Shown here: positions 23,989 through 32,943 of the stretch, in pieces
How positions within the stretch are numbered: position 1 is the stretch's first letter
Layout of the letters: each line of letters begins with the position of its first letter
Source: a bacterium
Lineage (GTDB): Bacteria; JAHJDO01
Length of the DNA stretch: 54,142 nt
Reading direction: 5' to 3'
Assembly (NCBI GenBank): GCA_018812485.1
Contig: JAHJDO010000140.1
Coordinates: 1-54,142, forward strand
Position numbers and translations under genes: made by a program
The notes under the pieces: model-generated
Seen by the model: the letters and a program-made list of their open reading frames with translations, nothing else
The model's database searches: none
Told to the model about the DNA's origin: nothing

Positions 23989-24903
23989 ATGATTGATGAG
24001 ATGACTACAGTAATTGAACCAAATCCTTTGCCGGATTTTGTGGAAACAAAGTATATAAAGGATATTACTGGCAGAGCCCTTTCCTATATTAAGGCTGGCT
24101 TTCCAGTTCATTTTCGAGGACCTTCAGGTACAGGAAAAACTACTCTTGCTATGCATGTGGCCAGTAAACTAGGCAGACCGGTAGTGATGATTCACGGGGA
24201 TGAGGAGTTTACAACCTCTGATTTAGTTGGTGGAGAACATGGCTACAGATTTAAAAAGGTTGTAGACCGCTTTATCTCAACTGTTTTAAAGACAGAAGAA
24301 GATATGGTAAAGTGCTGGGTGGATAACCGTCTAACAGTAGCCTGTAAATACGGGTTTAGTTTAATATATGATGAATTTACGCGTTCCAGGCCAGAAGCGA
24401 ATAATGTTCTTCTTTCCATTTTGCAGGAGAAAATGATGGATCTGCCAATTGGAAGAGGAGGGGAAGAACCGTATTTAAAAGTTGATCCCGATTTTACCGC
24501 TATTTTTACATCCAACCCTGAGGAATACGCAGGAGTTCACAGGAGTCAGGATGCGCTCAGGGACAGAATGATAACCATGGATTTGGACCACTTTGATTAT
24601 GATACAGAAATAGGTATTACCAGAGCAAAATCCAAACTCTCTAAAAAAGATTCCATGAGAATAGTTGATATTGTAAGAGGATTGAGGGAGTCCGGAAAGT
24701 GTGAATTTGCGCCTACTGTTCGTGGCTGTATCATGATTGCCAAAACTCTTAAGGTTCTAAAAATTTCTTCTTCTAATACAAATGGACATTTTAGCCAGAT
24801 GTGTCAGGACATACTTGCTTCTGAGACGAGCAGAGTCGGCTCAAAGACGAATCAGGACAGGGTAAAGGAGATAGTTAAGGGGTTAATTAAGAAATATAGT
24901 TAG
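23989..24903 (+). CDS. gvpN: Gas vesicle AAA+ ATPase GvpN
   Basis: 304 residues of the MoxR-like AAA+ group used in vesicle assembly. Walker A 'GPSGTGKTTLA' (about residue 45), the family segment 'GDEEFTTSDLVGGEHGYRF', Walker B 'SLIYDEFTRSRPEANNVLLS', sensor 1 'FTAIFTSNPEEYAGVH' and the Arg-containing 'DALRDRMITMDLDHFD'. All hallmark residues are intact and length is typical. GvpN is required for full growth of the gas vesicle in other systems. Confidence 0.97.
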   Translation: MIDEMTTVIEPNPLPDFVETKYIKDITGRALSYIKAGFPVHFRGPSGTGKTTLAMHVASKLGRPVVMIHGDEEFTTSDLVGGEHGYRFKKVVDRFISTVLKTEEDMVKCWVDNRLTVACKYGFSLIYDEFTRSRPEANNVLLSILQEKMMDLPIGRGGEEPYLKVDPDFTAIFTSNPEEYAGVHRSQDALRDRMITMDLDHFDYDTEIGITRAKSKLSKKDSMRIVDIVRGLRESGKCEFAPTVRGCIMIAKTLKVLKISSSNTNGHFSQMCQDILASETSRVGSKTNQDRVKEIVKGLIKKYS

Positions 24904-24934
24904 ATTTCTGAATAAGAGAGGAGGTGTATTAATA

Positions 24935-25237
24935 ATGATGACACAGCGCACTTTAAGTGTTAAGGCTATAAAAAGCTTACGTTCTGTAGGCGCCCGGTCT
25001 ATTCCAAAGAGCCAAAGGTCAAGCTCTCTAGAATTATATACGCTCGGAACAGTAAAGGATAGATTGGAGAAAGAAGCATTTGCGTTAGATAAGAGAAGAG
25101 ACACTGTTAAAAGACAATTGGATGATACAAAAAAGAGAATTAAAAAATTACAAAAAGAAGTATATCAGGAACAAGAGGTAAAGACTCATAAGTGTGTGCC
25201 TACTAAGCCTCTGAAAACTATGGCTATAAACTATTAA
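24935..25237 (+). CDS. Uncharacterised small basic protein of the gas-vesicle operon
   Basis: 100 residues (ATG 24935 or 24938, after GAGGAGGTG). The N-terminal half is basic and Ser-rich ('IKSLRSVGARSIPKSQRSSS'), then 'LELYTLGTVKDRLEKEAFAL' and a coiled-coil segment to about residue 85 ('RDTVKRQLDDTKKRIKKLQK'). I recognise no family. Its place between gvpN and gvpH suggests a structural or adaptor role. Confidence 0.7.
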   Translation: MMTQRTLSVKAIKSLRSVGARSIPKSQRSSSLELYTLGTVKDRLEKEAFALDKRRDTVKRQLDDTKKRIKKLQKEVYQEQEVKTHKCVPTKPLKTMAINY

Positions 25238-25275
25238 TAATTGCTGCCAAAGGCAGCTTTACTTAAGGGAAAAAA

Positions 25276-25806
25276 ATGGCTAAAGAAAAGAAAAAAGAAG
25301 AGGGTTTAGATATTGATTTTGGGATGGAGAAACTCGGTTTAGGGGGACTATTTAAGGGAATTGAGAAATTAGTTAATCTGGCAGCAGATTTAAAAGAAGC
25401 CGGAGGGGAGATTAAAAAAGAAGGCGAAATAGACCTGAGCCATCTTAAGAAAGGAATGAAGGGAGTATTTGGCTTTTCTGTAAAAAGCGCAGTGGGAGGA
25501 AAACCAACAGTTGAGACGTTCGGCCACAAAATTAAGAAGACCCCTGAAGGTCCCACGGTTGAAGAAGAGAGAGAGCCTATCGTAGATGTATTTGATGAAA
25601 AAGAAGAGATCCGAGTCTATGCTGAGATGCCAGGGGTAAATGACGAATCTATATCAGTCGATTTAAAAGGGGATATATTAGAAATAATGGCTGTAAGTAA
25701 GGATAGAAAATACCGCAAGGAAATTTTGCTTCCTGCTAAAGTTGAACCTAAAACTTTAGAGAGGAGTTTTAAAAACGGTATCTTAGAGATTAAGATGAAG
25801 AAGTGA
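25276..25806 (+). CDS. gvpH: Hsp20/alpha-crystallin-type gas vesicle protein (GvpH-like)
   Basis: 176 residues. The N-terminal 80 residues are Lys/Gly-rich with 'GMEKLGLGGLFKGIEKLV', a pattern usual in GvpH. Residues about 95-175 form the alpha-crystallin sandwich: 'PIVDVFDEKEEIRVYAEMPG', 'ISVDLKGDILEI', 'YRKEILLPAKVEP', 'FKNGILEIKMKK'. The last strand's 'NGILEI' is the small heat-shock signature. It probably keeps aggregation-prone Gvp proteins soluble. Confidence 0.9.
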   Translation: MAKEKKKEEGLDIDFGMEKLGLGGLFKGIEKLVNLAADLKEAGGEIKKEGEIDLSHLKKGMKGVFGFSVKSAVGGKPTVETFGHKIKKTPEGPTVEEEREPIVDVFDEKEEIRVYAEMPGVNDESISVDLKGDILEIMAVSKDRKYRKEILLPAKVEPKTLERSFKNGILEIKMKK

Positions 25807-25813
25807 ATGGATA

Positions 25814-26749
25814 ATGGCATTAACTGGATTAAGAGAAGATGCGTTAAAGCTGGTTTTATTTGGGGGAAAAGGTGGCGTAGGAAAGACAACCTGTGCAGTT
25901 AGCGCAGGTTTTTATTTAGCTAAAGATTTTAAGGCACTCCTAATTTCAACAGACCCTGCGCATTCGCTTTCTGATAGTTTAGAGCAGAAAATTGGCAGCA
26001 ACATAATAGAGGTGAAAGGAACAAAAAACTTGCGTGCTTTTGAAGTAAGCGCAGAAAAAGCTCTTTCCAGATTCAAAATAGAACATGAAGACCAGATAAA
26101 GAAGATTTTGGATACCTCTACCTATTTAGATGAGGAAGACATTGATTCCATCTTTGATTTGCCTATTCCCGGGATGGATGAGGTAATGGGGTTTAAGACA
26201 ATTGTTGATTTAATAGAGGAAGCGAAGTTTGACAAGTACATTGTAGATACTGCGCCTAGCGGTCATGCGATGAGACTTTTGACTTTGCCAGACCTGCTGG
26301 ATGACTGGGTCAAGGTTATGGCAAAGATGAGATGGAAGTATAGATATATGGTGGAAAGATTTGGCGGGAAGTATAATCCTGACGAAGGTGATGATTTCTT
26401 ATTAACTATGAAAAAGACCGTAAAGAAAATAGAAAATCTTCTTAGGGATCAAAAAAGGTGTGAATTTATAGCAGTTACCATTCCGGAAGATATGGCTATT
26501 TTGGAAACCGGGAGAATGATAAATAATTTGAACGACTATGGCATAAAAGTGAGGCAATTAGTAATAAATAATGTTGTAGAATCGCAGGATTGCGGATTTT
26601 GTAGAGAAAGAAGAAAAGGGCAGGAGAAACATATAAACCAAATAATGAAAAAGTTTGATGACTTAAAAATAACAATTGTCCCTCTGCAATCAAGAGAGGT
26701 CAAAGGCATAGATGCTTTGAATAATTTCAAGGAGGTGTTATTTCAATAA
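25814..26749 (+). CDS. Get3/ArsA-type ATPase of the gas-vesicle operon
   Basis: 311 residues. Deviant P-loop '[16 protein letters not shown]' (about 15-30), '[13 protein letters not shown]' switch I, A-loop '[18 protein letters not shown]', and a CxxC in '[13 protein letters not shown]', the zinc-coordinating pair that joins Get3 dimers. Relatives drive arsenite pumps or deliver hydrophobic tail-anchored proteins. No arsenic genes are near, and the neighbours (Hsp20 before, CDC48 after) point to handling hydrophobic Gvp proteins (inference). Its TAA overlaps the next gene's ATG by one base. The previous gene ends seven bases before its start. Confidence 0.9.
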   Translation: MALTGLREDALKLVLFGGKGGVGKTTCAVSAGFYLAKDFKALLISTDPAHSLSDSLEQKIGSNIIEVKGTKNLRAFEVSAEKALSRFKIEHEDQIKKILDTSTYLDEEDIDSIFDLPIPGMDEVMGFKTIVDLIEEAKFDKYIVDTAPSGHAMRLLTLPDLLDDWVKVMAKMRWKYRYMVERFGGKYNPDEGDDFLLTMKKTVKKIENLLRDQKRCEFIAVTIPEDMAILETGRMINNLNDYGIKVRQLVINNVVESQDCGFCRERRKGQEKHINQIMKKFDDLKITIVPLQSREVKGIDALNNFKEVLFQ

Positions 26750-28917
26750 TGGCAAAAAAGAACTCAGCTCTTACTCTAAAAGTAAAAGAAGCTCTTCCAA
26801 AGGATGCAGGAAGGGCTATCGCCAGGATTGACCCGGAAGATATGAAAACTCTTGGAATAGAAGTAGGCGAGGTTGTAGAGATTGACGGTAAAAGAAAAAC
26901 TCCTGTCAAAGCAATGCCATCTTACGCAGAAGATAGAGGGAAAAAGACCATTCAGATGGATGGGATATCCAGAGAGAATGCTCAAATCGGTTTAGATGAA
27001 AAAGTAAAAATTAGTAAAATTGACTATAAGGCTGCTAGCAAAATCACACTCTCTCCTCTAACCGCATCAAGCCTGCTTCAAAGAGACAAAGATACCAGAT
27101 ATATCGGCTCGCTTATGGAGGGGCTTCCTGTAACCAGCGGCGATAGGATTAGAGCTACGCTTTTTGGCTCAAGATCCTGCGATTTCAAGGTATTGGATAC
27201 TGTTCCTGACGGGGTGGTTTTAATAAACCAAACTACTTCAATAAAGATGGAGACAAAGGGGGTAGAAAAAGAGAGGTCAGCCAAAATTTCGTATGAAGAT
27301 ATTGGCGGGCTTGATAAGCCAATCCAAAGAATCAGGGAGATGATAGAGCTTCCTCTAAAATATCCTCAAGTATTTGAAAGATTAGGAATTGATCCGCCGA
27401 AAGGTGTTTTTCTTCATGGTCCTCCGGGTTGTGGGAAAACCTTAATCGCTCGGGCCGTGGCTAATGAGACAGATGCTTATTTTACCAGCATAAGCGGACC
27501 GGAAATTATGGGGAAGTTTTATGGGGAGAGCGAGGCTCGTCTCCGTTCCATATTTGAAGATGCTCAGGCACATGCACCTGCTATCATATTTTTGGATGAG
27601 ATTGAATCTATTGCTCCAAAAAGGGAAGATATGGGCGCTGAAAAACAGGTTGAGCGAAGAGTGGTAGCTCAGCTTCTGGCTCTAATGGATGGATTAGAAT
27701 CAAGGGGACACGTTGTTGTTATAGCTGCAACCAATTTACCTAATACAGTTGATCCGGCTTTGAGACGGCCAGGCCGTTTTGACAGAGAATTATCTATCCC
27801 TATTCCGGATAAAAATGGGCGATTAGAAATTTTACAGATACATACAAGAGGAATGCCTCTGGCAGAAGATGTGACTTTAGAGAAGTTAGCTGAGATTACT
27901 CATGGATTTGTGGGTGCGGATTTAGAATCATTAGCAAGAGAAGCAGCAATGTCAGCGTTAAGAAAGATTTTGCCTAAGATAGATTTTGAGTTAGCGGAGA
28001 TACCTTATGAGACTCTTTTAGAATTGCAGGTTACTATGGACAATTTTTTGGAGGCATTGAAGGAAATAGAGCCTTCTGCTATCCGCGAGGTGTTTGTTGA
28101 AGTTCCTGATGTAAAGTGGGATGAGATTGGTGGGTTAGATGAAATAAAGAAGACTTTAATTGAAGCAGTAGAATGGCCTCTTAAATACAGCAGATTATTT
28201 GAGCACGTCAAAACAGAGCCGCCTACAGGCATTTTGCTCTCCGGTTCTCCGGGCACAGGAAAGACTTTGGTAGCCAAAGCATTAGCTACTGAGAGCGGGG
28301 TTAATTTTATTTCTGTTAAAGGCCCTGAGATTATGAGTAAGTATGTGGGTGAGTCAGAACGCGCTGTCCGTGAGATCTTTAAAAAAGCAAGAATGGCTGC
28401 TCCGTGTATTTTGTTCCTGGATGAAATAGACAGTCTGGTTCCTAAACGCGGAAGCGCTGGAGGGGATTCACAGGTAACGGAGAGAGTAATCAGCCAATTT
28501 CTTACTGAACTTGGAGGGATAGAGAGATTAAAGGGCGTAGTAGTGATTGGTGCGACCAATAGATTAGATATGATAGACACCGCAATATCAAGGGCTGGAA
28601 GGTTTGATATCCATTTAAACTTTCCATTACCTGATAAAAAGACAAGACTCAGAATTTTTGAAATTCATGCTAAAAGCAAACCATTAGATAAAGATGTAAA
28701 TTTAGAAAAATTAGCAGATCAAACAGAAGAATATTCCGGGGCAGATATTGAAGCTATTTGCCGTCGCGCGTCTATGCTTGCTATAAGAGGATATATAGAA
28801 AATCAAAAATCAAAAATCAAAAATCAAAAATTAGAACTCAAGATATCAAAGAGCAATTTTGAAGAAGCTATTAGTCTATTAAAAGAACAGAAAAACGAAA
28901 TAAAAGGGGGTGATTAA
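26749..28917 (+). CDS. CDC48/p97-family double AAA+ ATPase
   Basis: 722 residues. A CDC48 N-terminal double-psi barrel (about 5-90, '[20 protein letters not shown]') and part of the second N subdomain ('[20 protein letters not shown]') are present. Two AAA domains follow: D1 with '[20 protein letters not shown]' and '[15 protein letters not shown]', D2 with '[20 protein letters not shown]' and '[15 protein letters not shown]', each with Arg-finger segments ('RRPGRFDRE', 'SRAGRFDIH'). D1 has Cys in place of Thr in Walker A. This unfoldase is typical of archaea and eukaryotes and is found in some bacterial gas-vesicle clusters. Near the C-terminus (28799-28836) an AATCAAAA repeat encodes '[10 protein letters not shown]', which looks inserted between the last lid helix segments. 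Confidence 0.95.
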   Translation: MAKKNSALTLKVKEALPKDAGRAIARIDPEDMKTLGIEVGEVVEIDGKRKTPVKAMPSYAEDRGKKTIQMDGISRENAQIGLDEKVKISKIDYKAASKITLSPLTASSLLQRDKDTRYIGSLMEGLPVTSGDRIRATLFGSRSCDFKVLDTVPDGVVLINQTTSIKMETKGVEKERSAKISYEDIGGLDKPIQRIREMIELPLKYPQVFERLGIDPPKGVFLHGPPGCGKTLIARAVANETDAYFTSISGPEIMGKFYGESEARLRSIFEDAQAHAPAIIFLDEIESIAPKREDMGAEKQVERRVVAQLLALMDGLESRGHVVVIAATNLPNTVDPALRRPGRFDRELSIPIPDKNGRLEILQIHTRGMPLAEDVTLEKLAEITHGFVGADLESLAREAAMSALRKILPKIDFELAEIPYETLLELQVTMDNFLEALKEIEPSAIREVFVEVPDVKWDEIGGLDEIKKTLIEAVEWPLKYSRLFEHVKTEPPTGILLSGSPGTGKTLVAKALATESGVNFISVKGPEIMSKYVGESERAVREIFKKARMAAPCILFLDEIDSLVPKRGSAGGDSQVTERVISQFLTELGGIERLKGVVVIGATNRLDMIDTAISRAGRFDIHLNFPLPDKKTRLRIFEIHAKSKPLDKDVNLEKLADQTEEYSGADIEAICRRASMLAIRGYIENQKSKIKNQKLELKISKSNFEEAISLLKEQKNEIKGGD
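28799..28836 (+). repeat. Four tandem AATCAAAA-type units inside the CDC48 gene
   Basis: AAAATC-AAAAATC-AAAAATC-AAAAATC-AAAAATT, six to seven base units. They keep the reading frame and code for Asn/Gln/Lys/Ser/Ile-rich filler. The units match those flanking the four-helix-bundle cassette at 19107-19550. Confidence 0.7.
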
Positions 28918-28918
28918 A

Positions 28919-29053
28919 ATGGCAGGGATTATTGAGAAAATTAAAAACTTTTTTAGCAGCATGTGTATATGCAAAGTTAAGGAAGAAAAAGAAGAGCCTA
29001 AACTGCAACAGAAAGAGCCTAAGGTAGAGGAAAAACCTGAAGAACAAAAATAA
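28919..29053 (+). CDS. 44-residue amphipathic/charged peptide of the gas-vesicle operon
   Basis: Starts ATG 28919 just after GGGGGTG and ends TAA 29051-29053, in the short space between the CDC48 and the GvpF/L-J genes. Residues 1-18 form a probable amphipathic helix with two cysteines ('IIEKIKNFFSSMCICK'). The rest is Lys/Glu/Pro. Too short for a recognised family. The good ribosome site and tight fit argue it is real. Possibly a membrane- or vesicle-surface-associated peptide. Confidence 0.55.
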   Translation: MAGIIEKIKNFFSSMCICKVKEEKEEPKLQQKEPKVEEKPEEQK

Positions 29054-29068
29054 TAACCAAGGGGTAAA

Positions 29069-30073
29069 ATGGCTGAAATTGGAAAATATATTTATGGAAT
29101 CATAAATTCTAATACAAACTTCCGCCTTTTTATCTCGGGGGATAGCATACATACGATTCCTTCTCAGGATATCTCGGCTGTAGTAGGAGACTCTGAGATA
29201 ATCGATTACACTTGTATACCTAAGGGTGATGTGGCGAAGATGCTGGTCAGGCATCAAAAGGTTATTGAAGGCATTATGAGTTCAGGGCTTACAATTATTC
29301 CTATGAAATTAGGTACATTCGCTGTTGACGAAATTGAGGTCAAAGATATTTTGGATAGAGGCTATAATCTCATTAAGAAGACTATGGAGAAGACGGGCGA
29401 TAAAATAGAGATTGATATAGTCGCCACATGGAGTGATTTTCCTTCAATTCTTAAAGAGGTTGGGGAAGAGAGAGAAATCAAAGAGTTCAAAGAAAGGCTT
29501 TTAGCTAGTCCAAAAGAGATAACCATAACTGACCAGATGAAAGTAGGGCTTATGGTTAAGAAAGCATTGGATATAAGAAAAGAAAAATATGCTGAAAAGA
29601 TAAAGAATACACTGAAAACTCTAGGCAAGGATCTAAAGATACATGAACTCATGGACGATAATATGGTTGCTAATATAGCCTTTTTGATAAATAAAACCCG
29701 GCAAATAGAGTTTGATAAAAAGATAGAAGGCCTAAACACTGAATTTCATGATGAGTTAAATTTTAGATGCGTAGGGCCGCTTCCACCATATAGTTTCTAT
29801 ACACTTGAGATAAAAAAGATGCAATTTGGCGAGATTGATTGGGCAAAAAAGAAGTTGGGGTTAAATGATTTTGCGGATAAAGATGAAATTAAGAAAGCCT
29901 ATCGAAGAGTAGCCTCCTCTTCCCATCCTGATAGAAATCCGGATGCACCAGCTAAAATTTTTAATGATGTAAACAGGGCTAATAAAATACTTATTGACTA
30001 TTGTAAAGCTCGTGAACAAGCAGGCGAGGAAGAATTTAAAAAGAACGCAATATTGATCAAAGTGAGGGAGTAG
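29069..30073 (+). CDS. GvpF/L protein with C-terminal J domain
   Basis: 334 residues. Residues 1-250 are GvpF/GvpL ('GKYIYGIINS' start, 'MLVRHQKVIEGIMSSGLTII', 'PMKLGTF', closing 'RCVGPLPPYSFYTLEI'). Residues about 258-325 are a J domain: 'DWAKKKLGLNDFADKDEIKK', 'AYRRVASSSHPDRNPDA' with the HPD tripeptide that stimulates Hsp70 ATPase, then 'NDVNRANKILIDYCKA'. GvpF is thought to contact GvpA early in nucleation, so fusion to a J domain would recruit DnaK to nascent vesicles (inference). First of four GvpF/L paralogues in the operon. Confidence 0.93.
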   Translation: MAEIGKYIYGIINSNTNFRLFISGDSIHTIPSQDISAVVGDSEIIDYTCIPKGDVAKMLVRHQKVIEGIMSSGLTIIPMKLGTFAVDEIEVKDILDRGYNLIKKTMEKTGDKIEIDIVATWSDFPSILKEVGEEREIKEFKERLLASPKEITITDQMKVGLMVKKALDIRKEKYAEKIKNTLKTLGKDLKIHELMDDNMVANIAFLINKTRQIEFDKKIEGLNTEFHDELNFRCVGPLPPYSFYTLEIKKMQFGEIDWAKKKLGLNDFADKDEIKKAYRRVASSSHPDRNPDAPAKIFNDVNRANKILIDYCKAREQAGEEEFKKNAILIKVRE

Positions 30074-30080
30074 TAGGAAT

Positions 30081-30851
30081 ATGGAGAAAGAAGGGAAATA
30101 TATCTATTGTGTTGTTGCAACATCACAGGAGAGGAATTTTGGGCCAATAGGAATAGGCAGCAGGGGTGATGAAGTTTTAACTGTTGGCTATAATGACCTG
30201 AGCATGGTTGTAAGCAGTCATCCAATGACTAAATTTACTGTTAATCGCGAGAATATGCTGGCTCACGAGAAGATAATTGAAGAAGTGATGAAGGAATTTG
30301 ATAGCGTACTTCCAGTCAGGTTTGGCACTATTGCCTCTAATGCTGATGAGATAAGGAATCTTTTAGATAAAAGATATAGAGAATTTAAGAACGCATTAAG
30401 GGATATGGACCATAAAATAGAATTAGGCGTTAAAGGGATATGGAAAAATATGGAAATAATCTTTAAAGAGATTGTGCAGGAGAATAAAGAGATTAAGAAG
30501 GCAAAAGTGAAAATTCAAAACGGCGAAGGGAAAAAGAATATACAATCTAAGAGGGAGATTGGTAAAGAGGTTTTTGAAGCTCTGCAAAAGAAAAAAGAGA
30601 AAGAGGCAGAGAAGATAGTAGATGCTTTAAGGAGAACAGCCTTTGACCATAAACTTAATAGGACTATTACAGATGAGATGTTTATGAATGCAGCCTTTTT
30701 GGTAGATAAAGGGAGAGAGAAAGAATTTGATAATATAATGGATGATTTAAGTGAAGAATATAAGGATAGAGTAAAGTTTATGTATGCAGGCCCTTTACCT
30801 GTATTTAATTTTGTGAACATTGCCATTTATCCTGAGGAATGGGAAAAGTGA
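30081..30851 (+). CDS. Gas vesicle protein GvpF/GvpL, second copy
   Basis: 256 residues with the family pattern: 'GKYIYCVVATS', 'VVSSHPMTKFTV', 'MLAHEKIIEEVM', 'VLPVRFGTIASN' (the conserved 'PVRFGT'), a Lys-rich helical middle (about 135-165, 'KKAKVKIQNGEGKKNIQSKR') and the C-terminal 'VKFMYAGPLPVFNFVNIAI'. It starts eight bases after the J-domain copy and overlaps the next copy by 13 bases, so the three are translationally linked. Which copy corresponds to F or L elsewhere cannot be set from sequence alone. Confidence 0.93.
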   Translation: MEKEGKYIYCVVATSQERNFGPIGIGSRGDEVLTVGYNDLSMVVSSHPMTKFTVNRENMLAHEKIIEEVMKEFDSVLPVRFGTIASNADEIRNLLDKRYREFKNALRDMDHKIELGVKGIWKNMEIIFKEIVQENKEIKKAKVKIQNGEGKKNIQSKREIGKEVFEALQKKKEKEAEKIVDALRRTAFDHKLNRTITDEMFMNAAFLVDKGREKEFDNIMDDLSEEYKDRVKFMYAGPLPVFNFVNIAIYPEEWEK

Positions 30852-31603
30852 AAGAAGGTAAGTACATATATTGTGTAATAAAAGTTAATGAACCAAAAAC
30901 TTTCGGTTCGCTGGGAGTTGGCGGAAGAGGGGACGAACTGCATACTATTTGCTTTAATGATATAGCAGTTGTAGTGAGCAATTCTCCAATAATAAAATAC
31001 CCAGTGTCAAGGGAGAATACACTTGCTCATGAAAAGGCAATTGAGGAAGTAATGAAAAAGCATGTAGTTTTGCCGGTAAGATTTTGCACAATTGCTGAAG
31101 ACGAAAAGAAGGTAAAGAAGATTTTAGAAAGAGAGTATGATAAATTCAAAGATCTGTTGGACAAAATTAATAATAAAAAAGAGCTTGGGTTAAAAGCAAT
31201 ATTTAAAGAGGATGTTATTTATAAAGATATCTTGGAAAAACATGAAGACATAAGAAAGTTAAAGGAAGGGCTGGCTTCTAAACCCCCTGAAGCGACTCAT
31301 TACGAACGTATGGAAATAGGGAAAATGGTGGAAACTGCTCTGCAAAAAGAGAAAGAGATTTGCGAAAAGGATATTTTGAATACGCTTTCGCCTTTGGCAG
31401 TAGAGCATAAGACCAATAATACCTACGGTGAACGCATGATTATAAATGCGGCTTTTTTAGTGGAGAAAAGCAAAGAAACAGAATTTGATCAGAAGGTTCA
31501 GGAACTGGACGGGAAATATGGTAATAAAATAAAATTTAAGTATGTAGGAACCATACCGCCGTTTAATTTTGTCAATTTAGTAATTGAAACGGGAGAGTAT
31601 TAA
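30839..31603 (+). CDS. Gas vesicle protein GvpF/GvpL, third copy
   Basis: 254 residues, closely similar in plan to the copy before it ('GKYIYCVIKV', 'NTLAHEKAIEEVMKKHVVLP', 'VRFCTIAEDE', 'KFKYVGTIPPFNFVNLVIE'). Its ATG 30839 lies within the end of the previous gene, and its stop shares a base with the gvpG start at 31603. The Cys in 'VRFCTIA' replaces the usual Gly. Confidence 0.93.
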   Translation: MGKVKEGKYIYCVIKVNEPKTFGSLGVGGRGDELHTICFNDIAVVVSNSPIIKYPVSRENTLAHEKAIEEVMKKHVVLPVRFCTIAEDEKKVKKILEREYDKFKDLLDKINNKKELGLKAIFKEDVIYKDILEKHEDIRKLKEGLASKPPEATHYERMEIGKMVETALQKEKEICEKDILNTLSPLAVEHKTNNTYGERMIINAAFLVEKSKETEFDQKVQELDGKYGNKIKFKYVGTIPPFNFVNLVIETGEY

Positions 31604-31842
31604 TGTTTTTAATTGATGATATATTGCTTGCGCCATTGAAAGGGGTGGTTTGGCTTGGCAAGAAGATTAATGAGGTTATAGAGAAGGAAATCTCTGATGA
31701 AGGGCGGATAAAAGAGAAACTAATGGAATTACAAATGCGGTTTGAACTTGATGAAATAAACGATGAAGGATATAAGAAGCAGGAAGAAGAACTTTTAGCG
31801 CGATTGGACGCTATTAGAAAAGCAAAAGAAGAGGAGGTGTGA
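31603..31842 (+). CDS. gvpG: Gas vesicle protein GvpG
   Basis: 79 residues with the family start 'MFLIDDILLAPLKGVVWLGK' and a helical, charged C-terminal half with 'IKEKLMELQMRFELDEI'. GvpG is a small accessory that binds GvpF/L-type proteins in other systems. One-base overlap with the previous stop; its TGA lies in the Shine-Dalgarno region of gvpO. Confidence 0.93.
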   Translation: MFLIDDILLAPLKGVVWLGKKINEVIEKEISDEGRIKEKLMELQMRFELDEINDEGYKKQEEELLARLDAIRKAKEEEV

Positions 31843-31844
31843 AG

Positions 31845-32099
31845 ATGGCTAATATGGAAGAAGCTAAGAAAGCAGTTGCTGAGTTTTTGAGAAAGACCCT
31901 TAATGTCAAAGATATAAAGGTGATTAAGGTTGGAAAGAGTGAAAAAGGCTGGGAGACGGAAACAGAAGTATATGAAGAAAGTTCATTTATAAAGGCTCTT
32001 GGACTTCCAACAAGAGTAAAGGACCGGAATATCTATGAGGTTAAATTGGATGATAAATTAGAAGTCCAATCCTATGAATGCAAGAGTAAAGAAGAATAA
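31845..32099 (+). CDS. gvpO: Gas vesicle protein GvpO
   Basis: 84 residues from ATG 31845, chosen because GAGGAGGTG (31831-31839) is six bases before it; a GTG at 31839 would lie within that site. Family features: 'VIKVGKSEKGWETETEVYEE' (the GW.vevEv. core) and 'RNIYEVKLDDKLEVQSYECK'. A small accessory of unknown mechanism, kept in most gas-vesicle clusters. Confidence 0.88.
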   Translation: MANMEEAKKAVAEFLRKTLNVKDIKVIKVGKSEKGWETETEVYEESSFIKALGLPTRVKDRNIYEVKLDDKLEVQSYECKSKEE

Positions 32100-32120
32100 G
32101 AATAGGAACAGGATATAAGG

Positions 32121-32936
32121 ATGAAAGGATTATATCTCTATTGTATTAGAGAGAAAACCGAAGGTGTCATAGCTTTTTCTGCCAAAGGTATTGACGGGAA
32201 GGGAAAGGTTTTTACACTCCCTTATCGCGAATTAGAGGCAGTAGTGAGCAAAGTTTCTTTAGAAGAATTTGGGTCGAGTAAGATTCAGAAAAAGGCGCAG
32301 GAAGATCCAATCTGGATTAAAGAGAAAGCGCTTGCTCATGAAGAAGTTATAGAAAAATCTATGAGTAATAATAAAATTTTAGGTCTAATTCCGATGAGAT
32401 TCGGTATCATCTTTAAGAATAAAGCGAGATTAGAAGAAACCCTAGATAAAGACTATTCCAGAATTAAAGAGGTTTTAGAAAAAATTGGAGGGAAAGAGGA
32501 GTGGGGTGTAAAGGTATATCTGAAAGACAGGAAGAAATTCGAGCAGATGGTAAAGCAGAAAAATAAAACAATAAAAGAAAAAGAGAAAGAAATAGCAGCT
32601 TTAGATGAGGGTATGGCCTTTTTTATGGAAGAAGAATTAAAAGAGATTATTTCTAGAGAAGCAAAAAAAAACTTAGCGAACATTGCGGAAGTCTTTTTTA
32701 AGAGTTTAAAGAAGTACGCAGTAGAGTCGGTTGAAAATAAAATTTTGGGGAAAGAATTAACAGGAAGGCAGGAGCTTATGATCTTAAATGCAGCCTATTT
32801 AGTTGCTAAGGAGAAAATCAGCGATTTTAAGAAGGAGGCTGATAATTTAAATCAAGGAATGCAAACAAAGGGATTCTATCTTGAATCCACTGGTCCCTGG
32901 CCTGCTTATAATTTTACCAAGTTAGAGATTAAATAA
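32121..32936 (+). CDS. Gas vesicle protein GvpF/GvpL, fourth copy
   Basis: 271 residues, the most divergent of the four: 'LYLYCIREKTEGVIAFSAKG', 'ALAHEEVIEKSM', 'LIPMRFGIIFKN', a long Lys/Glu helix at about 145-180, and 'GFYLESTGPWPAYNFTKLEI'. The 'STGPWPAYNF' ending is the version common in GvpL. It is separated from the other three by gvpG and gvpO. Confidence 0.92.
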   Translation: MKGLYLYCIREKTEGVIAFSAKGIDGKGKVFTLPYRELEAVVSKVSLEEFGSSKIQKKAQEDPIWIKEKALAHEEVIEKSMSNNKILGLIPMRFGIIFKNKARLEETLDKDYSRIKEVLEKIGGKEEWGVKVYLKDRKKFEQMVKQKNKTIKEKEKEIAALDEGMAFFMEEELKEIISREAKKNLANIAEVFFKSLKKYAVESVENKILGKELTGRQELMILNAAYLVAKEKISDFKKEADNLNQGMQTKGFYLESTGPWPAYNFTKLEIK

Positions 32937-32943
32937 TAAGATT

